This document shows, piece by piece, positions 25,372-33,754 of a DNA stretch of 64,000 nt (position 1 is its first letter; every line of letters begins with the position of its first letter). Below the pieces are notes generated by a model. That model worked only from the letters and a program-made list of their open reading frames with translations, was not told the DNA's origin and searched no databases. Position numbers and translations under genes: made by a program. Origin of the DNA: an uncultured Dehalococcoidia bacterium (GTDB lineage: Bacteria; Chloroflexota; Dehalococcoidia; Lucifugimonadales; Lucifugimonadaceae). The stretch covers positions 744,001 through 808,000 of the forward strand of contig OY282385.1 of NCBI GenBank assembly GCA_958295935.1. The letters run 5' to 3'.

Positions 25372-27054
25372 TTACTCGATAGAGAACAGGAATTCGTAGT
25401 GCGGCTGACCACCGTACACCTGTTCCACTTCGATGCCAGGGATAGATTCTTGGAGGATTCCGGCAATGTCGTTGGCGCGGCTCTCCTCCACTCCGCCGCC
25501 GCGGTACAGAGTGATGAGCTCCCCCTCGCAGGCGCCGCTTCCGACGGTCTCGATCAGGACCTCCGGCAATTCTTCCCCACAGGCTTTGACCTCTCCCTCC
25601 ATCAGTCCTGTGTACAGGCCCTCGACGATATCGACGCCGCCGATCGAAACATCGCGAGTCGCTCTGAACACGGCGCCGTCGCTTACCTCCTCCACTGCGG
25701 CGGCCATTGCTTCTGCGTTTACGTCAAGGTCAGAGTCGGGCAACATGGCCAAGATCGCTGAGATGCCGTGTTGCATGGATACCGTCGGCACCACTCGCAC
25801 GTTCTTCGACGTGAGCCCGGATGCCTCTTTCGCAGTCCCCACCACGTTCTTGTTGTTGGGCAGAAGGAGGACGTTTTCGGAGGGGGCCTGCTCGACCGCA
25901 TCGACCAGTTCTCTAACGCTGGGGTTCATGCTGTCCCCGCCGGTAACCACGCTGCACGCTCCCAAGCCGGCGTTCAAGAATAGTTGGCGCATACCTTCCC
26001 CAGCCGCAACTGCCACGACCGCCAACGGGATCATCTCGGGCGGGGTTTCTGCGTTCGCGTCCCTGCGCCTGTCGTCGGCCCACTCTTTGGTCTGCTCGTC
26101 CATGTTCTTGATGTCGATGTTGGATATCGAGCCCAATGAGCAAGCAAAAGTGAGGGCCTTGCCGGGGTCCTCCAAGTGCACGTGGATCTTCACGAGAGTG
26201 TCGTCCCCGGCGACGACCGACGAGCGGCCCATGGTGGATAGCCTCAAGCGGATGTCCGGCAGATCGAGGTTTTGCCCCTCCAGGGCGAACACGGTGCAGT
26301 AGCCCCATATCTCTTCTTGCACCGCGTCCAGGAACTCTTCCCGCACCGGCGTTCCCGCGGTATGAACCTGTCCGTTCACCTCCGGCGGAAGTATGACGAC
26401 ACCGCCATCCCCTTCTCCCCGCAGGGCCTGAAGCGCGCCGAACAGCATGATAGTGAAGCCGTATCCTCCCGAATCGACGACTCCCGCTTCCTGAAGTACG
26501 TCGAGCATTTCGGGCGTGCGCTTAGTGGTGTCGAGGGCGCGGTCTGCCGTGACTGCAAGTACAGATTCGAAGCCCGGGGAGTCGTGCAGGGCCTGCTCCG
26601 CAGCGTCTGCGCATTCACGAAACACGGTGAGCATCGTACCCTCGCGCGGATTGGGTACGACGGAGTAAGCGATTTCCGACGTGCGGCGCATTCCGTTGGC
26701 GAACCCCTGTCCGCTAACCTCGTACCCGTCCCGCAGGGCCTCGGCCAGTCCTTTGAAGAACTGGGCGAGGATGAGTCCGCTATTGCCTCGCGCGCCGAGC
26801 AGGGCGGCTCGGGCCATCCTGGCCGTAGTGAGGGAGAGGTTTTCGCGGGGTGCGGAATCCATCTCTCCGTTGATGGAGCGCATGGTGAGAAACATGTTGG
26901 TTCCAGTGTCACCATCGGGTACAGGGAAGACGTTGAGCGCGTTGATCCGCTCCCTATTGACCTCTATCGCACGCATAGACGCCTTGACGAGCCGCAGAAG
27001 TTCATCAGGCGCTATGCCAACGCGCTGGGCTGTCTCGGCCGGTTCTGAGTTCAT
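25372..27054 (-). CDS. fakA: fatty acid kinase catalytic subunit (DAK2/YloV family)
   Basis: A 560-residue protein with an N-terminal DAK2 (dihydroxyacetone-kinase-like) ATP-binding domain. I-N-A-L-N-V-F-P-V-P-D-G-D-T-G-T-N-M (about residues 38-55) holds the Asp residues for Mg-ATP, and L-L-G-A-R-G-N-S-G and V-V-D-S-G-G-Y-G-F are the further loops. The C-terminal half (from about residue 330) is the DegV-like dimer and substrate part, including L-L-P-N-N-K-N-V near residue 390. It phosphorylates fatty acids held by FakB. Divergently placed to rpmB across a 239-bp gap; this fakA-rpmB arrangement is common in bacteria. Confidence 0.93.
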   Translation of the reverse strand: MNSEPAETAQRVGIAPDELLRLVKASMRAIEVNRERINALNVFPVPDGDTGTNMFLTMRSINGEMDSAPRENLSLTTARMARAALLGARGNSGLILAQFFKGLAEALRDGYEVSGQGFANGMRRTSEIAYSVVPNPREGTMLTVFRECADAAEQALHDSPGFESVLAVTADRALDTTKRTPEMLDVLQEAGVVDSGGYGFTIMLFGALQALRGEGDGGVVILPPEVNGQVHTAGTPVREEFLDAVQEEIWGYCTVFALEGQNLDLPDIRLRLSTMGRSSVVAGDDTLVKIHVHLEDPGKALTFACSLGSISNIDIKNMDEQTKEWADDRRRDANAETPPEMIPLAVVAVAAGEGMRQLFLNAGLGACSVVTGGDSMNPSVRELVDAVEQAPSENVLLLPNNKNVVGTAKEASGLTSKNVRVVPTVSMQHGISAILAMLPDSDLDVNAEAMAAAVEEVSDGAVFRATRDVSIGGVDIVEGLYTGLMEGEVKACGEELPEVLIETVGSGACEGELITLYRGGGVEESRANDIAGILQESIPGIEVEQVYGGQPHYEFLFSIE

Positions 27055-27293
27055 GTGCCCTTATTTCCCACTGGAAGCAGCGATTTCGGCTATGCCGCCT
27101 CGGCTGATTCATGGATCATCCGCAAGTTGCCGCCCTTGGTAGTGCATGTTAGCGTAGAGACGTTAGCCGAACAAAGTTGCCTTGTTGCCGCGCGGCGCGG
27201 TTCGACGCCAAGCCGGGGGTCTTACCACAGGCGAAAACGCGGAAATGCTGCTGGCAACGTAGAACTTCACTGCTTCGTTTCGAGGAAATCATC

Positions 27294-27476
27294 ATGGCCA
27301 AGTGCTCCGTCTGCGGCAAAGGCCCACAGTTTGGCAACAACCGAAGCCATTCCATGCGCGCGACCCGCAAGATGTGGAAGCCGAACGTTTCCAAGCGCAA
27401 CCTGGTCATCAACGGACAGAGGCAGCGGATAAACGTCTGCACACGCTGCCTGCGAACTTTCCACAAAGTCCGTTAA
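27294..27476 (+). CDS. rpmB: 50S ribosomal protein L28 (bL28)
   Basis: A 60-residue ribosomal protein. M-A-K-C-S-V-C-G-K-G-P-Q-F-G-N-N-R-S-H-S and the C-terminal C-T-R-C-L-R-T-F show the zinc-binding C-x-x-C pair form. The ATG at 27294 has GAGGA at 27282-27286; the longer open frame from 27177 is not needed. Binds 23S rRNA near the tRNA exit region. Confidence 0.97.
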   Translation: MAKCSVCGKGPQFGNNRSHSMRATRKMWKPNVSKRNLVINGQRQRINVCTRCLRTFHKVR

Positions 27477-27605
27477 CAGCCTCGTTAGAGTGGTTTGACC
27501 CGGCGGCGGCTCGTAGACTCCGGGTACCGGATCAGCTCTACTCGTCGGCGCACGTTGGCACGTATCCGAGCAGTTGGAACGGACGCGGATGCCGAGCTCG
27601 CCCGG

Positions 27606-28268
27606 TCAGCCCGCGGCGGCTCGGAGGGCTTTCACTGCGACTCGGACATTTCCGGTTCCGTCGAATACTCCGGAGCCGGATATGAGCGTTCGAGCGCCGG
27701 CGCGGACAGCGGCGGCAATGTTGTTCGCCTTGATGCCCCCATCGACGGCGATTTCAACCTTTCGCCCCATGTCGTCTGCCATGGCCCGCAGCGTGCGAAT
27801 CCTGGGCAGGGCCTCGGGCATGAACGGCTGTCCGCCAAATCCCGGTTCCACAGACATGACGAGCGTCCGATCCACCAAGAGGAGCAGGTCAGCGACGTCC
27901 TCCACCGGAGTTGCCGGTTTGAAAGACACCGCGGGCCTCATGCCGGCTTGACGCGCAGCGTCGACAGTCCTGGCAACGTCGCTGCACGCTTCGACGTGCA
28001 CAGTGTAGATATCCGCTCCGGCGCCGGCGAAAGCTTCGGAGAATCGCATCGGCTCCGCGACCATCATATGCACGTCTATAGGCAGGCTGGTCGCCGACCT
28101 CACTGCGTTCAGAACGGGTACTCCGACCGTGATGTTGGGCACAAAGCGGCCGTCCATCACGTCGAAGTGTATCTCGTCGCAACCGGCGTTCTCCGCTTCC
28201 TGCACCTCTTCTACCAAGCGTCCGAAGTCTGCGCTCAGCAGAGACGCGGAAATCCTGATCGAGTTCAC
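27606..28268 (-). CDS. rpe: ribulose-phosphate 3-epimerase
   Basis: Interconverts ribulose 5-phosphate and xylulose 5-phosphate in the pentose phosphate pathway. The 220-residue barrel shows S-A-S-L-L-S-A-D-F, the metal-binding H-F-D-V-M-D-G-R-F-V-P-N segment, D-V-H-M-M-V, and S-V-E-P-G-F-G-G-Q-P-F-M. C-terminal D-G-G-I-K and G-S-G-V-F bind phosphate. The GTG at 28268 with GGGAGG just upstream is preferred; a GTG at 28286 overlapping the argH stop is the alternative. Co-transcribed with argH. Confidence 0.93.
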   Translation of the reverse strand: MNSIRISASLLSADFGRLVEEVQEAENAGCDEIHFDVMDGRFVPNITVGVPVLNAVRSATSLPIDVHMMVAEPMRFSEAFAGAGADIYTVHVEACSDVARTVDAARQAGMRPAVSFKPATPVEDVADLLLLVDRTLVMSVEPGFGGQPFMPEALPRIRTLRAMADDMGRKVEIAVDGGIKANNIAAAVRAGARTLISGSGVFDGTGNVRVAVKALRAAAG

Positions 28269-28279
28269 AGTACCTCCCG

Positions 28280-29677
28280 CTACCACTCGCCGGCCGTATG
28301 GGCGATCCAGATTCTTCGGTAGGCGTCCTGTAGGGCCTGTCTGACCCTGCGCGGGGCCGTTCCACCGGGGAGGTCGCGGGCCGTTATGGAGGACTCTACC
28401 GAGATGCGCGGCGCTTCCTGGCCAAAATGTTCAGACGCCTGCCGCAGTTCGTCCGGCGAAAGGTCGCCAAGTTGTCTGCCAGACTGCTGAGCGAGCCGGG
28501 TAAGTTGGGTAACAACCACGTGCGCTCGCCGGAAGGGCACGCCCTTTTGCACGAGGTAGTCGGCGTAATCAGTGGCTAACGCGGCACTCTCGTCCACCGC
28601 TTTCCTCATCCGATCCGCTGCGAAAGCGGCGCTCCCCACCATGCCCGCAGCCGCATCGAGGCACGCGAGTACGGTGTCCGCTGCATCGAACAGAGGCGGC
28701 TTGTCCTCCTGCATGTCGCGGTTATAGGTGAGCGGAAGACCTTTCATAGTCGTCAGGAGCGAGGTGAGGGATCCATATACGCGCCCGGTCTTGCCCCGGA
28801 CCAGTTCTGCAAAGTCCGGGTTTCGCTTTTGGGGCATGATGCTGGAGCCAGAGGTGAATCGTTCCGACATCCTGACGAATCCGAACTCATCTGACGACCA
28901 GATGGTCAACTCTTCAGCCAGGCGCGACATGTGCATCATGCACGCGGCGGATGAGTACAGGAAGTCCAGCATGTAGTCGCGGTCTGAAACGGCGTCCATG
29001 CTGTTGGCGCTGATCCGCGAGAATCCGAGTTCAGCAGCCACCGATTCCCGGTCAAGCTGATAAGGAACGCCTGACATTCCTCCGCTTCCCAGGGGCAGCA
29101 CGTCGGCCGCGGCGCGAGCTGCCGCGAATCGGACGGCATCGCGGTCGAACATTTCGAAATACGCCAACAGATGGTGCGCAAGGAGCGCCGGCTGCCCGCG
29201 CTGTAAGTGGGTATAGCCAGGCATTACCGTTGCCGCGTGTCCGGCAGCCTGTTGCAGCAACGCTCTCTGAAGGGATCTCACCGCCTGCACGGCCGCGGTC
29301 GAGGCGCGCGCGGTATACAAGCGGCTATCCGTCGCCACCTGGTCGTTGCGGGAACGGCCGGTGTGCAGCCGACCGGCCGTTTCGCCTATCAATTCAAAGA
29401 GCCTGGACTCCACGTTCATGTGGATGTCTTCGAGCTCTCGCTTCCACGTGAACTCACCCGTTGCTATCTCGGTTTCGATCTGCCGTAGACCTCCAACGAT
29501 GCTGTCGGCGGCGGGCTGATCTATGATGCCCTGCCGGGCCAACATCCGGGCATGCGCTATCGAGCCTGCAATGTCCTCGCGGTACATCCGCCGGTCTGCA
29601 TCGAGCGACACGGTGAAGTCGTTGGCCAACTGAGCGCCTCTCGCGCTTGCAGCCGGGTCTGTGAGACTAGCATCCAT
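28280..29677 (-). CDS. argH: argininosuccinate lyase
   Basis: Cleaves argininosuccinate to arginine and fumarate, the final arginine step. The protein (465 residues from the ATG at 29677) has R-E-D-I-A-G-S-I-A-H-A-R-M-L-A near its start, T-G-R-S-R-N-D-Q-V-A-T-D, and the signature loop G-S-S-I-M-P-Q-K-R-N-P-D with the catalytic Ser. The usual initial W-G-G-R-F motif is not seen; the N-terminus reads A-S-A-R-G-A-Q-L-A-N-D-F instead. A TTG at 29725 is an alternative start. argG lies 1.7 kb away on the same strand, separated by an oppositely oriented oxidase gene. Confidence 0.93.
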   Translation of the reverse strand: MDASLTDPAASARGAQLANDFTVSLDADRRMYREDIAGSIAHARMLARQGIIDQPAADSIVGGLRQIETEIATGEFTWKRELEDIHMNVESRLFELIGETAGRLHTGRSRNDQVATDSRLYTARASTAAVQAVRSLQRALLQQAAGHAATVMPGYTHLQRGQPALLAHHLLAYFEMFDRDAVRFAAARAAADVLPLGSGGMSGVPYQLDRESVAAELGFSRISANSMDAVSDRDYMLDFLYSSAACMMHMSRLAEELTIWSSDEFGFVRMSERFTSGSSIMPQKRNPDFAELVRGKTGRVYGSLTSLLTTMKGLPLTYNRDMQEDKPPLFDAADTVLACLDAAAGMVGSAAFAADRMRKAVDESAALATDYADYLVQKGVPFRRAHVVVTQLTRLAQQSGRQLGDLSPDELRQASEHFGQEAPRISVESSITARDLPGGTAPRRVRQALQDAYRRIWIAHTAGEW

Positions 29678-30049
29678 CGGGTAAGCGCCTGAGATTCTAT
29701 TGTCAGAGCGGGCCTGCGCGCGCAAAGCTTAAGCGAGCATGAGGCTCGGCGCATAGCGCCCGCCGGAAAACGACTTGGCCACAGCAAAGGGACAAGAGCA
29801 AATTGCTGCCCGCTTCTGAGAGTACTCTCGAATACGGCGGACCATCTTCGGGTAAGCGCGAACCTCACCCTCGCCTAATCCAGCCGGGGAGACTTTCGTA
29901 CAGTTCCCAATCGCAGGGTTCCATGCACCGGCTTTCACCATCACCCCGGCCCTGTCACTCGATGGTAGACGGGCGCTCTCGCCCCACCCGGATACGGGCC
30001 GCGAGAGGTATCCAAAGACGGGTAAATTGAAAGTGAACGGAGATGACGG
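29678..30049. other. divergent intergenic region, argH / flavoprotein
   Basis: 372 bases without a supported gene. A minus-strand frame covers most of it but has no recognisable domain. It should hold the promoters of argH and of the oxidase at 30050; I see no strong -35/-10 pair. Confidence 0.3.
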
Positions 30050-31225
30050 ATGAGACATTCAGCCGATGCGGTAATCATAGGCGGCGGAGTAATGGGCGCC
30101 AGCGCCGCGTACCACCTGGCAATGAGGGGCTGCCTCAACGTCGTGCTGCTGGAGGCCCGGTCGTTGGCCGCCGGGGGCACCGGCCACTCCGGCGCCATCG
30201 TCAGACAGCACTACTCTCAAGACGTGACGACTCTGCTTGCGCTGCACTCGGTGGAGATGTTCGAGCGCTTTGAGAGCCTCACGGGCCGCGCAGGGATATT
30301 TCACCAGACTGGGTGGATCAAGCTCGGCTCTCCCGATGCCGTGGAGGCGATGGCTCGTAACGCGTCGCGGCACCGCGAACTGGGCGTGGAGGTGAAGGAG
30401 ATACTCCCAGAGGATCTGGGCGGCTTCATTCCCGACATCAACGTGGAGGGGATAGGCGCGGCTCTGTTCGAGCCGCGCGGCGGTTACGCCGACCCGGTAG
30501 GGACGACTCAGGGGTTTGCGGAAAAGGCGCGACAGCTTGGCGCGGCAGTCATGGAGGGAGTCAGGGCCGTGAACATACGGGTCGAGGGTTCTCGCGTCGT
30601 CGGGGTGGAGACAGACTCCGGGCTGATCGAAACGCAGGTCGTGGTGAACGCCGCCGGGCCGTGGGGTGCAAAGGTGGCGTCATGGGCAGGATTGGAAACC
30701 CCCATTACCGTTACTCGCGAGCAGGACGTCCTGCTGCGGTGCGACAAAGCCCCGGACGTGACCCGCTACGCCGTCTCCGACGGCGTGGACCGCATCTACT
30801 GGCGGCCGTACAAGGGAAACGTGCTCCTGGTCGGGGACGGACACCCAAAAGACGTGGAGACGGCAGACCCCGACGAGTACAACCCCGAGGCTGACGGCTC
30901 GTTCAGAGAGATGATCATGGAGCGATTGCGCGTGAGGTTTCCCGGCCCTTCCGAAGGGTTCGAGATTGTCGGCGGATATGCCAGCCTGTACGACACGACT
31001 CCCGACTGGCACCCGTTGATCGGGCGCGATTCCGATCTATCGGGCTACGTACATTGCAACGGTTTCAGCGGGCACGGATTCAAATTAGGCCCCGCGGTGG
31101 GGAAGGTCGTGGCAGAGGAGATTCTCGATAGCAGGGCGCACACGATCGACATATCCTCGCTAAGGCCGGGGCGCTTCAGGGAAAATGCGCTATTGGAAGG
31201 CAGTTACGCAGGCAACCAGGCATGA
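30050..31225 (+). CDS. DAO/sarcosine-oxidase-beta-like FAD oxidoreductase
   Basis: A 391-residue flavoprotein of the D-amino-acid oxidase family. V-I-I-G-G-G-V-M-G-A-S-A-A-Y-H-L-A binds the ADP of FAD; L-L-E-A-R-S and G-G-T-G-H-S-G-A-I-V-R follow, and the C-terminal Y-V-H-C-N-G-F-S-G-H-G-F-K-L-G-P closes the flavin site, as in sarcosine and dimethylglycine oxidases. Likely oxidises a secondary or tertiary amine or an amino acid. It sits between argH and argG on the opposite strand, so it is not part of arginine synthesis. Confidence 0.85.
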   Translation: MRHSADAVIIGGGVMGASAAYHLAMRGCLNVVLLEARSLAAGGTGHSGAIVRQHYSQDVTTLLALHSVEMFERFESLTGRAGIFHQTGWIKLGSPDAVEAMARNASRHRELGVEVKEILPEDLGGFIPDINVEGIGAALFEPRGGYADPVGTTQGFAEKARQLGAAVMEGVRAVNIRVEGSRVVGVETDSGLIETQVVVNAAGPWGAKVASWAGLETPITVTREQDVLLRCDKAPDVTRYAVSDGVDRIYWRPYKGNVLLVGDGHPKDVETADPDEYNPEADGSFREMIMERLRVRFPGPSEGFEIVGGYASLYDTTPDWHPLIGRDSDLSGYVHCNGFSGHGFKLGPAVGKVVAEEILDSRAHTIDISSLRPGRFRENALLEGSYAGNQA

Positions 31226-31261
31226 GTTGCGCCAGCGCGCCGGCGGGGATCTGTCGCACCG

Positions 31262-31378
31262 TTAGGCAAAGGCCTCTGCCGGAAAGAGGTGTTTTAGATA
31301 CTGATCTTTGAGTTGAGCGCGTTGCACGTTCCCGGCGATGACGAGCGGTTGCCGCAGGATCGAAAGGGAGATTTTCCC
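31262..31378 (-). pseudogene. possible C-terminal gene remnant
   Basis: The minus frame from about 31378 to a TAA at 31262-31264 reads L-V-I-A-G-N-V-Q-R-A-Q-L-K-D-Q-Y-L-K-H-L and ends F-P-A-E-A-F-A, which has the look of a real protein end (hydrophobic strand then amphipathic helix) rather than random sequence. There is no start codon and no room for a full gene before argG ends at 31405. I do not recognise the family. Confidence 0.3.
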
Positions 31379-31404
31379 AGGGGGGCGGCGGGCCAGCCCG
31401 CGCC

Positions 31405-32628
31405 TCATCTTGCCTCTCGCATAGTTTGGGTGCGCGACTGGGTGCGCGCGGGCAAGGAGTAGATGTCTATGAAGCCCGTGGCCGAATCGTGTTGGAACGC
31501 GTCCTGCGTGGAGTAGGTCGCCAGGCCGAAGTCGTAAAGTGAGTACGGCGACCGGCGGCCGGCTACGACGGCTGATCCCTTGTGCAGCCTGACGCGCACT
31601 TCGCCTGTTGCGTAGCGCATGGCGCTATCGGTAAAGGCATCGAGATTTTCCCTCAGCTGGGAAAACCATCGCCCGTCGTAAACAAGGTCTGAATAGGTCT
31701 GGGCGAGTTGCCACTTGATCCGCTGCTGCTCGCGTGTAAGGACGGCTGTTTCGAGCGCCCTCAGCGCTGCGTGAAGCACGACCGCGGCGGGTGTTTCGTA
31801 AACCTCGCGCGACTTGATGCCGACCAAGCGGTTCTCCAGGTGATCGACACGCCCCACTCCATGGCTGCCCGCAATGGCATTCAATCGGTCTATGAGCGTC
31901 ACGCCCCCAAGGCTTTCGCCGTTCAGAGCTACCGGGCTGCCGCACTCGAAAGCGATTTCCACCTCCTCAGGTTCCGACGGCGTCCGGTGGACCGGGACGG
32001 TCCATGAGTAAGCGTCTTCCGGCGGGGTTGCCCAAATGTCCTCCAGGTCTTCTCCTTCTATCGCCTGTCCCCAGAGGTTGCGGTCGATGGAGTAGACGCG
32101 CTGGTCTTCACCCACTTCTCTCAGGGGCAGCCCCGCCCGTGCAGCGTAGGCTTTTTCCTCGTCGCGAGTCATGCCCCACTCCCTAGCGGGAGCAACGATC
32201 CGCAACGGTTCTCCGTGGGCGGCCAGGGTCTTTATACCGGCGTCGAAACGCACCTGATCATTGCCTTTGCCGGTGCAGCCGTGCGCGACCGCGGAGGCTC
32301 CGACCTTCTGGGCCGCCTCGACCAGCTTCTTGGCCATAAGGGGACGGCCGAGCGCGGTTGAGAGAGGATAGACGTCCTCGTACATAGCCCCGGCCTTCAG
32401 GCCGCGAAAGACGTATTCGCTTACGAACTCGTCCTTTACGTCCCATACAAGAGACTGGGATGCCCCTGCGCGGTACGCCCGATCCTCCACCCCCTCCAGC
32501 TCCGGACCTCCGCCCAGATCCAAAGTGAGGGTCACGACGTCCATGTCGTACTGCTCTCTGATCCAGACGACGGAGATCGTCGAGTCCATACCGCCGCTGT
32601 ACGCCAAGACACACTTCTGCTTTGACAT
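31405..32628 (-). CDS. argG: argininosuccinate synthase
   Basis: Joins citrulline and aspartate with ATP. The 407-residue protein opens V-L-A-Y-S-G-G-M-D-S-T, the PP-loop of N-type ATP pyrophosphatases, with Met in the common Leu position. G-C-T-G-K-G-N-D-Q-V-R-F near residue 119 and Y-S-I-D-R-N-L-W-G near residue 178 are the citrulline and aspartate sites. Upstream lies a 397-bp gap with a possible structured leader. Confidence 0.95.
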   Translation of the reverse strand: MSKQKCVLAYSGGMDSTISVVWIREQYDMDVVTLTLDLGGGPELEGVEDRAYRAGASQSLVWDVKDEFVSEYVFRGLKAGAMYEDVYPLSTALGRPLMAKKLVEAAQKVGASAVAHGCTGKGNDQVRFDAGIKTLAAHGEPLRIVAPAREWGMTRDEEKAYAARAGLPLREVGEDQRVYSIDRNLWGQAIEGEDLEDIWATPPEDAYSWTVPVHRTPSEPEEVEIAFECGSPVALNGESLGGVTLIDRLNAIAGSHGVGRVDHLENRLVGIKSREVYETPAAVVLHAALRALETAVLTREQQRIKWQLAQTYSDLVYDGRWFSQLRENLDAFTDSAMRYATGEVRVRLHKGSAVVAGRRSPYSLYDFGLATYSTQDAFQHDSATGFIDIYSLPARTQSRTQTMREAR

Positions 32629-33025
32629 TTCTCTTTGCTCTCACAGACTCCCCGTTGAAGCGAGGGTGAACGTCGTTCTCATCACCGATCAAGGCTCTTG
32701 CCCGTCTTGTGCGGGCAACACAGTCGAAGAAAGATACTCCCGACCAATCTCGAACCACGGTTTCAGGATTCGGCTTTCGCCGGGGAGAGGATTGCTCAAA
32801 GGTCTTATGATGAGAGAGGGATTTTCGCGTCGCACGTTCAGGGCCGTGCACGAGGATTTTCATCCATCCTCTAATTGTAAGGACGCGGACGGTCTTGCAT
32901 ACGGGTCAACGTTCCTGTTGAGAGACCAACGGGACGTGCTGGACGACGGCGCCGGGGAACACAGGGAATCGTCGCGCGGAAAGCAGGCCGAACGATTTTG
33001 CGGCGATGGGCGTAGGCGTGTTTGG
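32629..33025 (-). promoter_or_regulatory. argG upstream region, possible structured leader
   Basis: No gene is supported. On the minus strand TACAAT (revcomp at 32874-32879) could be a -10 element, giving a leader of about 240 bases. The leader can form GAGGAT/ATCCTC at its start and a 7-bp hairpin TTGCCCG/CGGGCAA near 32695-32715. No T-box consensus or terminator was found. Confidence 0.3.
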
Positions 33026-33682
33026 TCAGGCCAGGGGTGTGGTAAACAACCGCTCGTAGCGTGCGCCTCTGGGTCCGAGGTGGCTTCGGAAGAGCGCAAA
33101 TTCTTTGATGGGGAAGCTGACGGCCCGCGGGGATGAGGCAAGCCACGCCTCGCCGATGGCAACAGCCATCCGTCCCCTGGCGTCTCTGCGCAGCCGGGCT
33201 ACGGTTGTGTGTGGGTGGTAACGGCGCCGGTCAGGCGTGATCCCAAAGACGGTCATAGCGCCTTCCACCCGGGCTTGCAGACGAATTAGGCGCTGCACCT
33301 CGCCCTTGAACCCGGCCCAAAGCGCGCCCGGTCTACTCGGCGAGGGAAATACGCCGGTTTCCCCAAGTTCGAGTTCAAACCGACCCGATTGCTTGGCCGC
33401 GCCCTCAAGAAGATGCGCGATCTCAGTCGTCCTGGCCGGCTCTATCCCGCCCACGAACTTGAGGGTCAAGTGCATCCCTCCGGGAGAGACCGTCTGTATG
33501 AAACGTCGTTGGCGCGACGGCATCCGCTCCACCAACCCTGACAAGCTCAACTGCACCCGACGCGGCAACTGCACGGCGACGAAAGTGCGCCACAGCTCAT
33601 CGGGAGCGACAGGGTCCGTCGTTCTGATGAGCGAGTTGATCGGTTCGTCGTCCGATTGTCGAGGCGAAGTAGAGTGGTCCAT
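33026..33682 (-). CDS. thpR: RNA 2',3'-cyclic phosphodiesterase (LigT/ThpR)
   Basis: A 2H-phosphoesterase of about 218 residues. The two catalytic His-x-Thr motifs are H-L-T-L-K-F-V-G and H-P-H-T-T-V-A-R, spaced as usual. It opens 2',3'-cyclic phosphates on RNA ends. The frame is open to 33790, but that would run into the divergent gene at 33755; ATG 33682 (M-D-H-S-T) is taken, and the recognisable domain starts at L-W-R-T-F-V-A-V-Q-L-P. The N-terminal 30 residues are doubtful. Confidence 0.88.
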   Translation of the reverse strand: MDHSTSPRQSDDEPINSLIRTTDPVAPDELWRTFVAVQLPRRVQLSLSGLVERMPSRQRRFIQTVSPGGMHLTLKFVGGIEPARTTEIAHLLEGAAKQSGRFELELGETGVFPSPSRPGALWAGFKGEVQRLIRLQARVEGAMTVFGITPDRRRYHPHTTVARLRRDARGRMAVAIGEAWLASSPRAVSFPIKEFALFRSHLGPRGARYERLFTTPLA

Positions 33683-33754
33683 GAGCAATGGCATTAAACT
33701 GAACTGGTCATAGTCCCGGCCATTTCCTGGACGATTTCCCAGAGAGAGACAGAC

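Noticed and set aside
29729-30058. 109-codon minus-strand frame upstream of argH
   Set aside because: No recognisable domain, and it covers the whole divergent promoter region.
32258-32863. Minus-strand frame spanning the argG start
   Set aside because: Out of frame with argG, which has clear motifs; composition is not protein-like.
32629-33025. T-box riboswitch upstream of argG
   Set aside because: No T-box consensus and no terminator/antiterminator pair could be placed; only small hairpins.
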